Origin: JBDRHL01 sp043816955
Lineage (GTDB): Bacteria > Planctomycetota > Phycisphaerae > Sedimentisphaerales > CAYZTY01
Direction of reading: 5' to 3'
Length of the DNA stretch: 17,243 nt
Assembly (NCBI GenBank): GCA_043816955.1
Contig: JBDRHL010000079.1
Span: forward strand, 1-17,243
The first letter of the stretch is position 1. Every line of letters starts with the position of its first letter. Under the pieces are notes generated by a model. That model ran no database searches. It saw nothing but the letters and a program-made list of their open reading frames with translations, and had not been told where the DNA came from. Below, one piece after another: positions 8,914 to 15,149 of the stretch. The position numbers were made by a program, and so were the translations under genes.

Positions 8914-10158
8914 TCAGTTATTTTTCAGCGTTGCGATTGCTGATTTCAGCGATATGGCAAGATAGTCAAGCGTTTCGTCGTCAATGCCGCACCACCACGG
9001 GAAACTGAACGTATTATCCCACCATTTTTCCAGTACAGGACAATCATATTCACCTGCCCCAAGTTTCTGGAACAATGGATAACGGTAGAGCGGATAATAT
9101 TGCACGATAACTCGTATCTTGTAATCGTTTACCAGAATGTCCATCAGATCATTGCGGCTCTTGCCGATCTTTGAGCCGTCAAAATGTACCACGAACTGAT
9201 GGTAGACGTTTTTGTAACCTTCGGGAATCTCGTGGAAGGAAATTTCTTCTACATCCGACAGGGCTTTTTTCAGCTTGTTGGCCTGAGCGATTAATGTATC
9301 GTTATATTCGTCGATATGTTTCAACTCCGCGATCCCGGCGGCACATGCCGCTTCTCCAATGCAGAAATTGTTCGGCCAGACCTGCATTTCCGGATCCACA
9401 TCAACTTTGCTCATCGCAGGGTCCCAATAACGCTGGCGGTCACCTTCAAACAGACAGCATCCGTTGTGTCTTATTTTTGCAACCAGCTTCGCATCGGCAT
9501 CGGATTTAACAGTCAGCATACCGCCTTCGCCAAGTGTAGTCATGGCTTTGGCACCATGAAAACTGAAGCAGCCGAAGTCGCCGAAAGTGCCGACATTTTG
9601 GCAGTTTATCGATGTGCCAATCGCTTGGGCACAATCTTCGACAACACGTAAATTGTGTTTTTCGGCGATAGCCAACACCTTAGGCATATCTACCGGCATA
9701 CCCAATAAATGCACCACGACAATAGCCTTGGTTTTGCTGGTAATCTTTCGTTCGATATCATCGGGGTCGACTACCCGGCGTTTTTCATCAATATCAGCCC
9801 AGACAATCTGTGCACCGGTCTTGCCAAATGGAATCGCAGTGGCGCAAAATGTATAGGCCGGTATTATTACTTCATCGCCTGGTCCAAGCCTGCACAAAGT
9901 TGCCGCAATACTAAGTGCATTAGTACAGTTATCTACACCAAAGGTATGGTTGGCGCCTGTGTGTTCCTTAAAAGCAGCTTCAAACTTACCTAGGTAGGTT
10001 CCCTGCGTTTGCCCCTCAGCATTACGCATCACATCCACGACCGCTTCGATTGCATCGTTGCTGTAAGCGTGCTGGCGTCCCGGAAAAGGTACCTTAAAAC
10101 CTGCTACTGTTCCACGCCCGGAAGCATCGGCAGTTTTGATCTTTTTCTCTTCGCTCAT
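8914..10158 (-). CDS. DegT/DnrJ/EryC1/StrS-family PLP aminotransferase
   Basis: This 414-residue fold-type I PLP enzyme acts on sugars or cyclitols, swapping a keto group for an amino group or the reverse. The internal-aldimine lysine is K204 in SFHGAKAMTTLGEGG and the ring-nitrogen aspartate is D175 in VVEDCAQAIG. VDNCTNAL (75-82) is the usual phosphate/substrate loop. The segment around residues 235-270 (GDRQRYW, MQVWPNNFCIGEAACA) resembles inosose or amino-hydroxybenzoate-synthase-like members, but I cannot fix a subfamily. The ATG overlaps the FadR stop by ATGA, with GGAG seven bases upstream. Members usually build amino sugars for surface polymers. Here it sits among catabolic genes, and no nucleotide-sugar enzymes are nearby, so a catabolic deaminating or transaminating role is plausible but unproven. 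Confidence 0.9.
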   Translation of the reverse strand: MSEEKKIKTADASGRGTVAGFKVPFPGRQHAYSNDAIEAVVDVMRNAEGQTQGTYLGKFEAAFKEHTGANHTFGVDNCTNALSIAATLCRLGPGDEVIIPAYTFCATAIPFGKTGAQIVWADIDEKRRVVDPDDIERKITSKTKAIVVVHLLGMPVDMPKVLAIAEKHNLRVVEDCAQAIGTSINCQNVGTFGDFGCFSFHGAKAMTTLGEGGMLTVKSDADAKLVAKIRHNGCCLFEGDRQRYWDPAMSKVDVDPEMQVWPNNFCIGEAACAAGIAELKHIDEYNDTLIAQANKLKKALSDVEEISFHEIPEGYKNVYHQFVVHFDGSKIGKSRNDLMDILVNDYKIRVIVQYYPLYRYPLFQKLGAGEYDCPVLEKWWDNTFSFPWWCGIDDETLDYLAISLKSAIATLKNN

Positions 10159-10856
10159 TGTAACTCTCCATATTTAACTTTTGGTGATAGTGATAATGCC
10201 AGATGATCTGATAAAATCACCCTGGCACGTTCAACATTTCTTTCTGAAAGAGCCTTAGCAATTGCCCTGTGTTCCCAGGCACTGTCTTCACCGGTTTTGT
10301 TAACATCCCAGCCGTTGATTTCTTTCGCGCTCCGTACGAAGTATGCTGAAATAACATTGTGCATTCGCATCAGCATTTTGTTGCCTGTGGCTTCAAGTAT
10401 AGTTCGATGAAAATCAAATTCGATCTCATCGGCGGATTTCTTGTTGGATTTTCCCGCAAACGTTTCGGCGAATTCTTCGGCTAATTGCCTGAGTTTTTCT
10501 AATTGGGCGTCCGTTGCTCGTCGTCCCGCCAGTTCAATCGCACCGAATTCCAAAGCATAGCGAAGTTCGGCCAGTTGTTTCAGGTCAACTAAGGTGAGTA
10601 ACTCGCCATCAAGCGCCTGTTCAAATAATCCGATTGGGTCCGGTTTGCCAATAATAAGCCCCAGTCCTTGTCGGCTTTCAAGTAGTCCGAGTGCTCGCAA
10701 TCTGCTGACTGCCTCACGAACGATTTGCCGTGAAACATTGAACTTTTTTTCCAGATCCGCTTCAGTTGCAAAGACTTCTCCGACAGCCAGACTGCTTGAA
10801 ACAATCATCTGCTGAATCTGTTTAACCGTTTGCTCGGTTAAATTTGTATTTTCCAT
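10155..10856 (-). CDS. FadR-subfamily GntR transcriptional regulator
   Basis: The protein has 233 residues. Residues 6-70 form a winged helix-turn-helix (FATEADLEKKFNVSRQIVREAVSRLRALGLLESRQGLG). Residues 85-222 form an all-helical FCD ligand-binding domain. FCD domains usually bind a metal with Asp-x3-His, His and His. H150, H196 and H218 are present, but the Asp position is E146, with D148 nearby as an alternative. It is the first gene of the downstream operon, right behind a consensus promoter whose -10 box sits inside a perfect palindrome. Autorepression relieved by a sugar-acid metabolite is therefore the simplest model. Family members often respond to hexuronates, gluconate or other organic acids. 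The stop codon overlaps the aminotransferase start. Confidence 0.92.
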   Translation of the reverse strand: MENTNLTEQTVKQIQQMIVSSSLAVGEVFATEADLEKKFNVSRQIVREAVSRLRALGLLESRQGLGLIIGKPDPIGLFEQALDGELLTLVDLKQLAELRYALEFGAIELAGRRATDAQLEKLRQLAEEFAETFAGKSNKKSADEIEFDFHRTILEATGNKMLMRMHNVISAYFVRSAKEINGWDVNKTGEDSAWEHRAIAKALSERNVERARVILSDHLALSLSPKVKYGELQ

Positions 10857-10879
10857 TGCCTTATTGACTCGGCCTGATT

Positions 10880-10928
10880 GTATTATAAAATACGTTTTGT
10901 ATGGTAAAACAGAACGCTTAAAAACGCT
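10880..10928. promoter_or_regulatory. Cluster of small inverted and direct repeats in the operon leader
   Basis: Between the start point and the FadR gene lie GTATT-N4-AATAC (10880-10893), ATAC-N5-GTAT (10890-10902) and GTTTT-N7-AAAAC (10894-10910). A direct pair of AACGCT (10913-10918 and 10923-10928) is spaced exactly 10 bases apart. The overlapping symmetry suggests a second protein-binding site downstream of the start point, or an mRNA structure. The assignment is tentative. Confidence 0.35.
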
Positions 10929-10937
10929 ATTATTTTA

Positions 10938-10954
10938 AGATTATAATATAATCT
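10938..10954. promoter_or_regulatory. Perfect 17-bp palindrome over the -10 box, probable operator
   Basis: AGATTATA-T-TATAATCT is a perfect inverted repeat (8+1+8) and covers the whole -10 hexamer and part of the spacer. A dimeric repressor bound here would block RNA polymerase. The adjacent FadR-type protein is the obvious candidate. Its sequence is unlike the E. coli FadR consensus (TGGT-N3-ACCA), so the match to the regulator is inferred from position only. Confidence 0.65.
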
Positions 10955-10967
10955 CTTGTTTTGTCAA
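10940..10967 (-). promoter_or_regulatory. Consensus sigma-70 promoter of the FadR-led operon
   Basis: On the minus strand, TTGACA (10967-10962) and TATAAT (10945-10940) are both perfect consensus hexamers, with a 16-base spacer. Transcription would start near 10933, leaving a leader of about 75 bases before the FadR ATG at 10856. Confidence 0.85.
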
Positions 10968-11100
10968 GGATTTTTATAAAAAAGTAACCAGTCAGTTATC
11001 TTGGAATTGAGATGCTAAACAAATGGCGGAGGCTTGATTTGCCAATTATGCAGCCTGCTCCTGTTTCATTTCATGCATTTTTTCATAAAGTGCTCACGCA

Positions 11101-12198
11101 TCATCGCCTCCTCTGTATCTTATGTTTTTTCGCGGCCTGGTACATTGCTACAACATTCTCAACCGGAGTGTCCGGCTGGATAACATTGCACGGCGCAAAG
11201 ATATATCCGCCACCGCTGCTAAGAATTTCTATTGTCGCTTCTGCATGGTCATGCACTTCTTTCGGTGTGCCCATTGGTAAAATATGCTGCGTATCAATCG
11301 CCCCATGAAAAACAATTTTATCACCGAATTGTTTTTTCAATTCCACAGCTGCCATTCCTTCGGCAGTTACCTGGACAGGATCTAATAATTCCACACCTGC
11401 TTCGATGAGCATTGGTATAATCCGGCTTATCGCGCCGCAGGAATGCATCATCACCCGCAAACCATAGCTGCGCGCCATCGCCGTCAATTGCCTGATACTA
11501 CCCAGAAAAAACTCTGAAAACATCTCTTCACTAAACAATAAACTTTTCTGATCGCCAAAATCATTGCCAAAAAACCAGACATCGATCTTGCCCTTAAGTT
11601 CACTAAACATCTTTTCGTTTAGCTCAAGATAAAGTTCGGTCATCCTCGAAACCAACGTCTTAATCAAATCAGGTCTCATTGCCATGTTAAGTAGAAAATT
11701 CTCAAAACCTAACATTCGATAACTATCGCCAAAAATGCCCGACCAGAAACCGCCAACAATAATCTTTTCGCAATGCTTTTCGCATTCCATGCCTAACGGC
11801 TCCATATCAAACCACTCTGCCTTTGGCCAGGCGAAATTCAGCACATCAGCCTTGGTACGAGCGTTTTCCAGCGGACCTTTAATCGCATCATCAACAGTGA
11901 ATTTGCTGTCGTAAACGCTCCGTTGCCAGCGAATCCCCAGCGGGCAGATGCGCTCCGAATCGGTCATCTCCAAACGGGGGCCTTTATACACTGACAGACA
12001 TGACTCGTTCTGTGACATGTCACGAGACGAAAGATAATAGAAATCACATCCAAGGATATCCAGCAGATCCTCTTCCGTCTTGATACCATAGTGGCTTTTC
12101 AATCTCTTATCGATTCTCGGATGCGCAAGGTAGTCAATCGGAACACGGTCCGGCTCCTTGTGACTGCAAGCACATTCAAATCTTTCCCTGCTATTCAT
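11101..12198 (-). CDS. URO-D-superfamily protein with intact MtaA-type zinc motif (URO-D-like 2)
   Basis: This 365-residue protein is the most canonical of the three paralogues here. It opens with MNSRERFECACSHKEPDRVP, the standard family start, which is why ATG 12198 is chosen over an in-frame ATG at 12255. In the C-terminal half it has MHSCG (H252, C254) and, 83 residues later, FAPCNVIQPDTP (C337). This His-x-Cys...Cys pattern is the zinc site of the corrinoid methyltransferases MtaA/MtbA, which haem-pathway HemE lacks. It could therefore be a methyl-cobamide:thiol or substrate methyltransferase. No corrinoid-binding partner (DxHxxG domain) is visible in the window. Its ATG overlaps the stop of URO-D-like 3 by 8 bp (ATGAATAG). 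It is the last clear gene of the upstream arm. Confidence 0.85.
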   Translation of the reverse strand: MNSRERFECACSHKEPDRVPIDYLAHPRIDKRLKSHYGIKTEEDLLDILGCDFYYLSSRDMSQNESCLSVYKGPRLEMTDSERICPLGIRWQRSVYDSKFTVDDAIKGPLENARTKADVLNFAWPKAEWFDMEPLGMECEKHCEKIIVGGFWSGIFGDSYRMLGFENFLLNMAMRPDLIKTLVSRMTELYLELNEKMFSELKGKIDVWFFGNDFGDQKSLLFSEEMFSEFFLGSIRQLTAMARSYGLRVMMHSCGAISRIIPMLIEAGVELLDPVQVTAEGMAAVELKKQFGDKIVFHGAIDTQHILPMGTPKEVHDHAEATIEILSSGGGYIFAPCNVIQPDTPVENVVAMYQAAKKHKIQRRR

Positions 12199-13285
12199 CT
12201 TTTTTGCAACCCACTTCTTTAATATAACGACTCCATATCTCTGCGGATTGCGCAAGGCCGTTCACGCATGTCATGACAGCAAGTCCTCTATGCGGCAGTT
12301 TTGAAAATATCCAGTCAAGATCCTTTTGCTGAATATCACCCCAAATCAGCAAAGGTTTCTTTTCCAATATCCTGCAATGTATTTCGTACAACTCCTCGGC
12401 TCCAGGCCCGCCATGGTCTATGTGAAGTTCCAAAGCAGTAAAATCCATATTCAAATAAAACTCGGTGGGAACGAATCCCGTGGGGTGCTGATGCATGATA
12501 CAGCCATCAAAAGCCGCAATAATCTGCTCATCATATGGCCGGATGAACTCATCATAAAGTTTCGGCGATAGCAGCGCCGCTGAATCTTCCTGATGCCAGA
12601 TAGTGCCCGCAGGTGCCCACATATTGTAATAGAAAGAACCGATGCCCCCAGAAAACAGCGGAATATGTTCCAACTGGAGCTTGCCAAATTCAATCCAGAA
12701 TTCCGTCAGTTTCCGACAAATATCCTGGACCTCATCAGCCCTTTCCATCATTGCAAAAACAAATTTATCTGCACCGTACAATGCGGACAGCAAATCAGAG
12801 ATCCCTCTCATGCGAGTTGTCCCAATAGGCCATCGCCCATTGCTGTGCTCAGCCATTTTATCAATGAACTCAACCGCTTTGGCCATCCAGCCCGACCACC
12901 GATCAAAGTCAGGCAGTGACTGTACGCCCTTGAAATTTCTCAGCGGTTCAGAATAAATAGAACCCGAACTGTGATCTGTGATTATCTCACAACCAAGTGC
13001 AGCCTCGAGCCACGGAATGCCCCAGAATGCGCTGGCCGAGTAGATAAAATCGCCTCCAACCTGCTCATGCTCTTCAAAAAGTCGGTCGCAATCTGTGAGG
13101 TAATCTTCGCAATTTATCTCTTCAGGAACCAACGGCCTGCCCCCAGGCAGCTTCCGTGCCGCCATATAGCGATGAACGGGATACTCAGAGCCAACAAAAA
13201 AGCCTAACAACGGCCTGCTGTTCTTGCGCGCGTAATATGCCTTAAACCGAGAAACTCTCTGCTCAATTGTAAAATGCATTTCCAT
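12191..13285 (-). CDS. Divergent URO-D-superfamily protein (URO-D-like 3)
   Basis: This protein has 364 residues from ATG 13285; a TTG at 13303 that overlaps the aldolase stop (TTGA) would add six residues. It is recognised as URO-D-like by the barrel pattern in its second half: a MHQHPTG strand at the place of HxCG, then FTALELHID, then LLIWGDIQQKDLDWI. H265 and H267 occupy the zinc-motif position and C340 (MTCVNG) lies near the distal cysteine position, so a His-x-His...Cys variant is possible. The N-terminal part (YYARKNSRPLLGF, PVHRYMAARKLPGGRP) departs from the usual opening. It is coupled to URO-D-like 2 by an 8-bp overlap, which suggests the two act together, possibly as a complex. The function is unknown. 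Confidence 0.72.
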   Translation of the reverse strand: MEMHFTIEQRVSRFKAYYARKNSRPLLGFFVGSEYPVHRYMAARKLPGGRPLVPEEINCEDYLTDCDRLFEEHEQVGGDFIYSASAFWGIPWLEAALGCEIITDHSSGSIYSEPLRNFKGVQSLPDFDRWSGWMAKAVEFIDKMAEHSNGRWPIGTTRMRGISDLLSALYGADKFVFAMMERADEVQDICRKLTEFWIEFGKLQLEHIPLFSGGIGSFYYNMWAPAGTIWHQEDSAALLSPKLYDEFIRPYDEQIIAAFDGCIMHQHPTGFVPTEFYLNMDFTALELHIDHGGPGAEELYEIHCRILEKKPLLIWGDIQQKDLDWIFSKLPHRGLAVMTCVNGLAQSAEIWSRYIKEVGCKKDE

Positions 13286-13299
13286 CGCTTGCAATTCTC

Positions 13300-14073
13300 T
13301 CAATCAACACTTCGCCCGGCAGCTTTCAATACCGCCTTTGAACTTTCATCAAGAAATACATTATCAATACCCAATGCTATCAGCGTATACCCCTTTTCAA
13401 TGGCATCGCTGATATTCTTTTCGTCAGGCCTTACAATATGTATACCAGCACTGAGCTTATGATCACGGCAGAGGTTGCGATGCCTGCTCAATGCTTCGAT
13501 CATATCAGGATGCCCCAACTGTCCGGTAATACCCATCGAACCGCTAAGGTCCAGCGGACCGATGAAAAGCCCGTCTACACCATCGACCTTTGCAATATCA
13601 TCAAGATTGGCAATCGCATCTTTGTGCTCTATCTGCATTATCATTGCGATCTCATCATTGGCCGTGGCAATATACTCATCAAAGTCCATCCCGTGTATAT
13701 TTGCCCTGCTGTAACCAAATCCGCGAACACCTCGCGGCGGATATTTTGCCTGACGAATCGCCTCTTCAGCTTCTGCAGACGTATTTACCATAGGAATAAT
13801 CAACGCCCTTGCACCAGCGTCAAGACTGCGGTGAATCCAGACAGGATCATTCAACGGCAAACGGGCAACAGGCACACAATCAAATGCATCAATAGTCCTG
13901 AAAATATTTGTCATTGTTTCAAGATCGATCACACCATGCTCAAGATCAACACATATCCAGTCAAACCCCGCCCTTCCGAAAATTTCTGCACAGCCGCAAT
14001 GACCAAGCTGCATCCACGCACCCAGGCTGACTTTATTTTCTAACAACGCTTTTCGCAGTTTGTTTCGCACCAT
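13300..14073 (-). CDS. HpcH/HpaI-family class II aldolase
   Basis: The protein has 257 residues, the normal length. It is a divalent-metal pyruvate aldolase that cleaves 2-keto-3-deoxy (or 4-hydroxy-2-keto) acids to pyruvate and an aldehyde. Key residues fall at almost the same numbers as in E. coli HpaI: H46 in VDLEHG, R71 in VARLP, metal ligands E149 in QIEH and D175 in IGPLDLS. PPRGVRGFG (112-120) is also typical. ATG 14073 is supported by AAGGG about eight bases upstream. It follows the decayed dehydrogenase by 12 bases and leads into URO-D-like 3. The substrate could be 2-keto-3-deoxy-glucarate, -rhamnonate or similar; the sequence does not decide. Confidence 0.9.
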   Translation of the reverse strand: MVRNKLRKALLENKVSLGAWMQLGHCGCAEIFGRAGFDWICVDLEHGVIDLETMTNIFRTIDAFDCVPVARLPLNDPVWIHRSLDAGARALIIPMVNTSAEAEEAIRQAKYPPRGVRGFGYSRANIHGMDFDEYIATANDEIAMIMQIEHKDAIANLDDIAKVDGVDGLFIGPLDLSGSMGITGQLGHPDMIEALSRHRNLCRDHKLSAGIHIVRPDEKNISDAIEKGYTLIALGIDNVFLDESSKAVLKAAGRSVD

Positions 14074-14085
14074 ATTCTTTTCCCT

Positions 14086-14416
14086 TTATCCTGCAATTTT
14101 ATCTATCACTTCTTTGTTAACTATATCCAACTGGTCATATTCCTTGCGCAAAGATGTCCGAATATTTTTCACCACACACTCCGCCATCCGCAACGAAGCT
14201 TCCTGTGTACTGCTGCCGATATGCGGCGTAAGCACAACGTTTTCCAGCGTACGAAGGTCCTTCGAATCGTCCACAGGCTCATAGGGCTCCTTTTCAAATA
14301 CATCCAAACCTGCTCGGCCGATCCGGCCTGTACAGATAGCATCGTACAAAGCAGACTCATCAACTAAACCTTTACAGGACTTCTGGTTTATTGTCCTTTC
14401 GAAATTCTGTTTCCAT
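14086..14416 (-). pseudogene. Decayed D-2-hydroxyacid dehydrogenase (PGDH-like), C-terminal remnant
   Basis: From 14370 the minus strand reads GLVDESALYDAICTGRIGRAGLDVFEKEP and then LTPHIGSST, ending at 14086 (94 codons). This is the C-terminal part of the NAD-binding domain of phosphoglycerate-dehydrogenase-like enzymes, with the catalytic His in PHIGSST. The first 200 or so residues, including GxGxxG and the catalytic Arg, are absent. Just upstream, ATG 14416 with GGTGG seven bases before it opens a different frame reading METEFRKDNKPEVL and then stops at 14374-14372. That looks like an ordinary gene start, so an internal deletion plus frameshift may have joined the two ends (inference). 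It lies 12 bases before the aldolase gene and was probably the first gene of that arm. Confidence 0.75.
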
Positions 14417-14490
14417 TATAATACCACCATCACCGTATTACTGGCCTGTCCTTCGCCTGATTTGTTTATATCATCACAATACTATAAGGA

Positions 14491-14553
14491 TTAAAGCAGT
14501 CTCCGGCAGGTGTTTTCCACTACGTCGAGCTGTTGTTTATAGTCCCTTGGCAT
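14491..14553 (-). CDS. 20-codon ORF with a very strong ribosome-binding site
   Basis: ATG 14553 is preceded at six bases by GGAGG (14564-14560), within AAAGGGAGGT. The ORF begins MPRDYKQQLDVV and ends after 20 residues at 14491. It could be a leader peptide, a small protein, or the surviving start of a truncated gene in this scrap zone. I recognise no family. Confidence 0.3.
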   Translation of the reverse strand: MPRDYKQQLDVVENTCRRLL

Positions 14554-14613
14554 AAATTACCTCCCTTTCAATATCAATCACACTTTGCTACCATAAACTA
14601 CACCGTTGCAGCA

Positions 14614-14778
14614 GGAAGATCAACTGATTTTGTGGACAATCCTGTTCAGCTTCAACTGTTTGCTATGGGGTATAATGTTGGCAATTTCCTGAGACGATTG
14701 GCGTTGCCCAACCAAATCAAAGTTTGGTCACTGCGAACAATGCGGGAAAAGTTAGTCAGGATCGGTGCCAGGGCGGTA
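14614..14778 (+). mobile_element. Remnant of an IS1380-like transposase (C-terminal part)
   Basis: The plus strand reads FVDNPVQLQLFAMGYN, then GNFLRRLALP, then WSLRTMREKLVRIGARAV. This resembles the tail of IS1380-type DDE transposases (FVDNxVRLQL...AYNLxNFLR...WSLTSLxxKLIKIGAxVV). About 55 residues remain; the catalytic core and the last residues are missing and the frame runs into low-complexity repeat sequence after 14778. No terminal inverted repeats were found. It is a dead relic. Confidence 0.65.
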
Positions 14779-14848
14779 ATCCCCAACCCCCCACCAACCT
14801 CTTTTCGCCCAATCCCCAATCCAAAATCGTTTGAATCCCCAATCCCTA

Positions 14849-14863
14849 ACCCCCAGCCCACAG
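14849..14863 (+). repeat. Direct repeat copy 1 (15 bp)
   Basis: ACCCCCAGCCCACAG, identical to 15002-15016. A few bases later CTCTCTTCGCAC follows, which is also echoed after the second copy (CTCTTCCTTCGCAC). Confidence 0.75.
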
Positions 14864-15001
14864 CCTCTCTTCGCACCTTGGTGCCTTGGCGGGAAACAAT
14901 AATCCGAACCATCCCCAAGCAAGAATTTCTAATTTACCGCTAAACATTTGATTTTTGCTCTGTAATTTTGCTTTTTGATTTTTAATCTTTGATTTTTTTA
15001 T

Positions 15002-15016
15002 ACCCCCAGCCCACAG
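15002..15016 (+). repeat. Direct repeat copy 2 (15 bp)
   Basis: ACCCCCAGCCCACAG, identical to 14849-14863, 153 bases apart. The AT-rich TTTGATTTTT block and a CCTTGG block lie between the copies. Confidence 0.75.
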
Positions 15017-15149
15017 ACTAAAAACCCCAGACTAAAGACTCTCTTCCTTCGCACAATTCCCGACCAAATTTCCCACATAACTCTCCCCGCGCAAGCACTA
15101 TTTTTCACTTTTCCTCACCTTCTCCCAAAACAATCCACAGATGCGCCCC

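Larger units (their letters stand above)
14779..15060. repeat. G-poor mosaic of short word-like repeats
   Basis: Non-coding stretch built from several short recurring words on the plus strand: AATCCCCAA at 14778, 14811 and 14834; TTTGATTTTT at 14947, 14974 and 14988; CAGACTAAA at 15014 and 15028; and CCTTGG twice at 14876-14889. G is strongly depleted on the plus strand throughout the C-rich parts. No protein-like pattern or RNA hairpin is evident. It occupies the gap between the transposase relic and the HEAT-repeat gene. Confidence 0.7.

Noticed and set aside
10985..11000. Possible terminator between the two minus-strand arms (TAAC/GTTA stem followed by T6)
   Set aside because: The stem is only four AT-rich pairs, too weak to call; readthrough between the arms cannot be excluded.
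11066..11104. Tiny ORF beginning ATGATG right at the stop of URO-D-like 2, with AGGAGG before it
   Set aside because: Only 11-12 codons (reads MREHFMKKCMK) and no conservation evidence. The AGGAGG encodes the terminal arginines of the preceding protein, so it may be chance.
12199..12255. ATG 12255 as the start of URO-D-like 2
   Set aside because: The extra 19 residues do not fit the family; MNSRERFE at 12198 is the standard opening and gives the same 8-bp overlap style as elsewhere in the locus.
13438..14043. 201-codon plus-strand ORF
   Set aside because: It lies entirely antisense to the HpaI-type aldolase, whose catalytic residues are all present.
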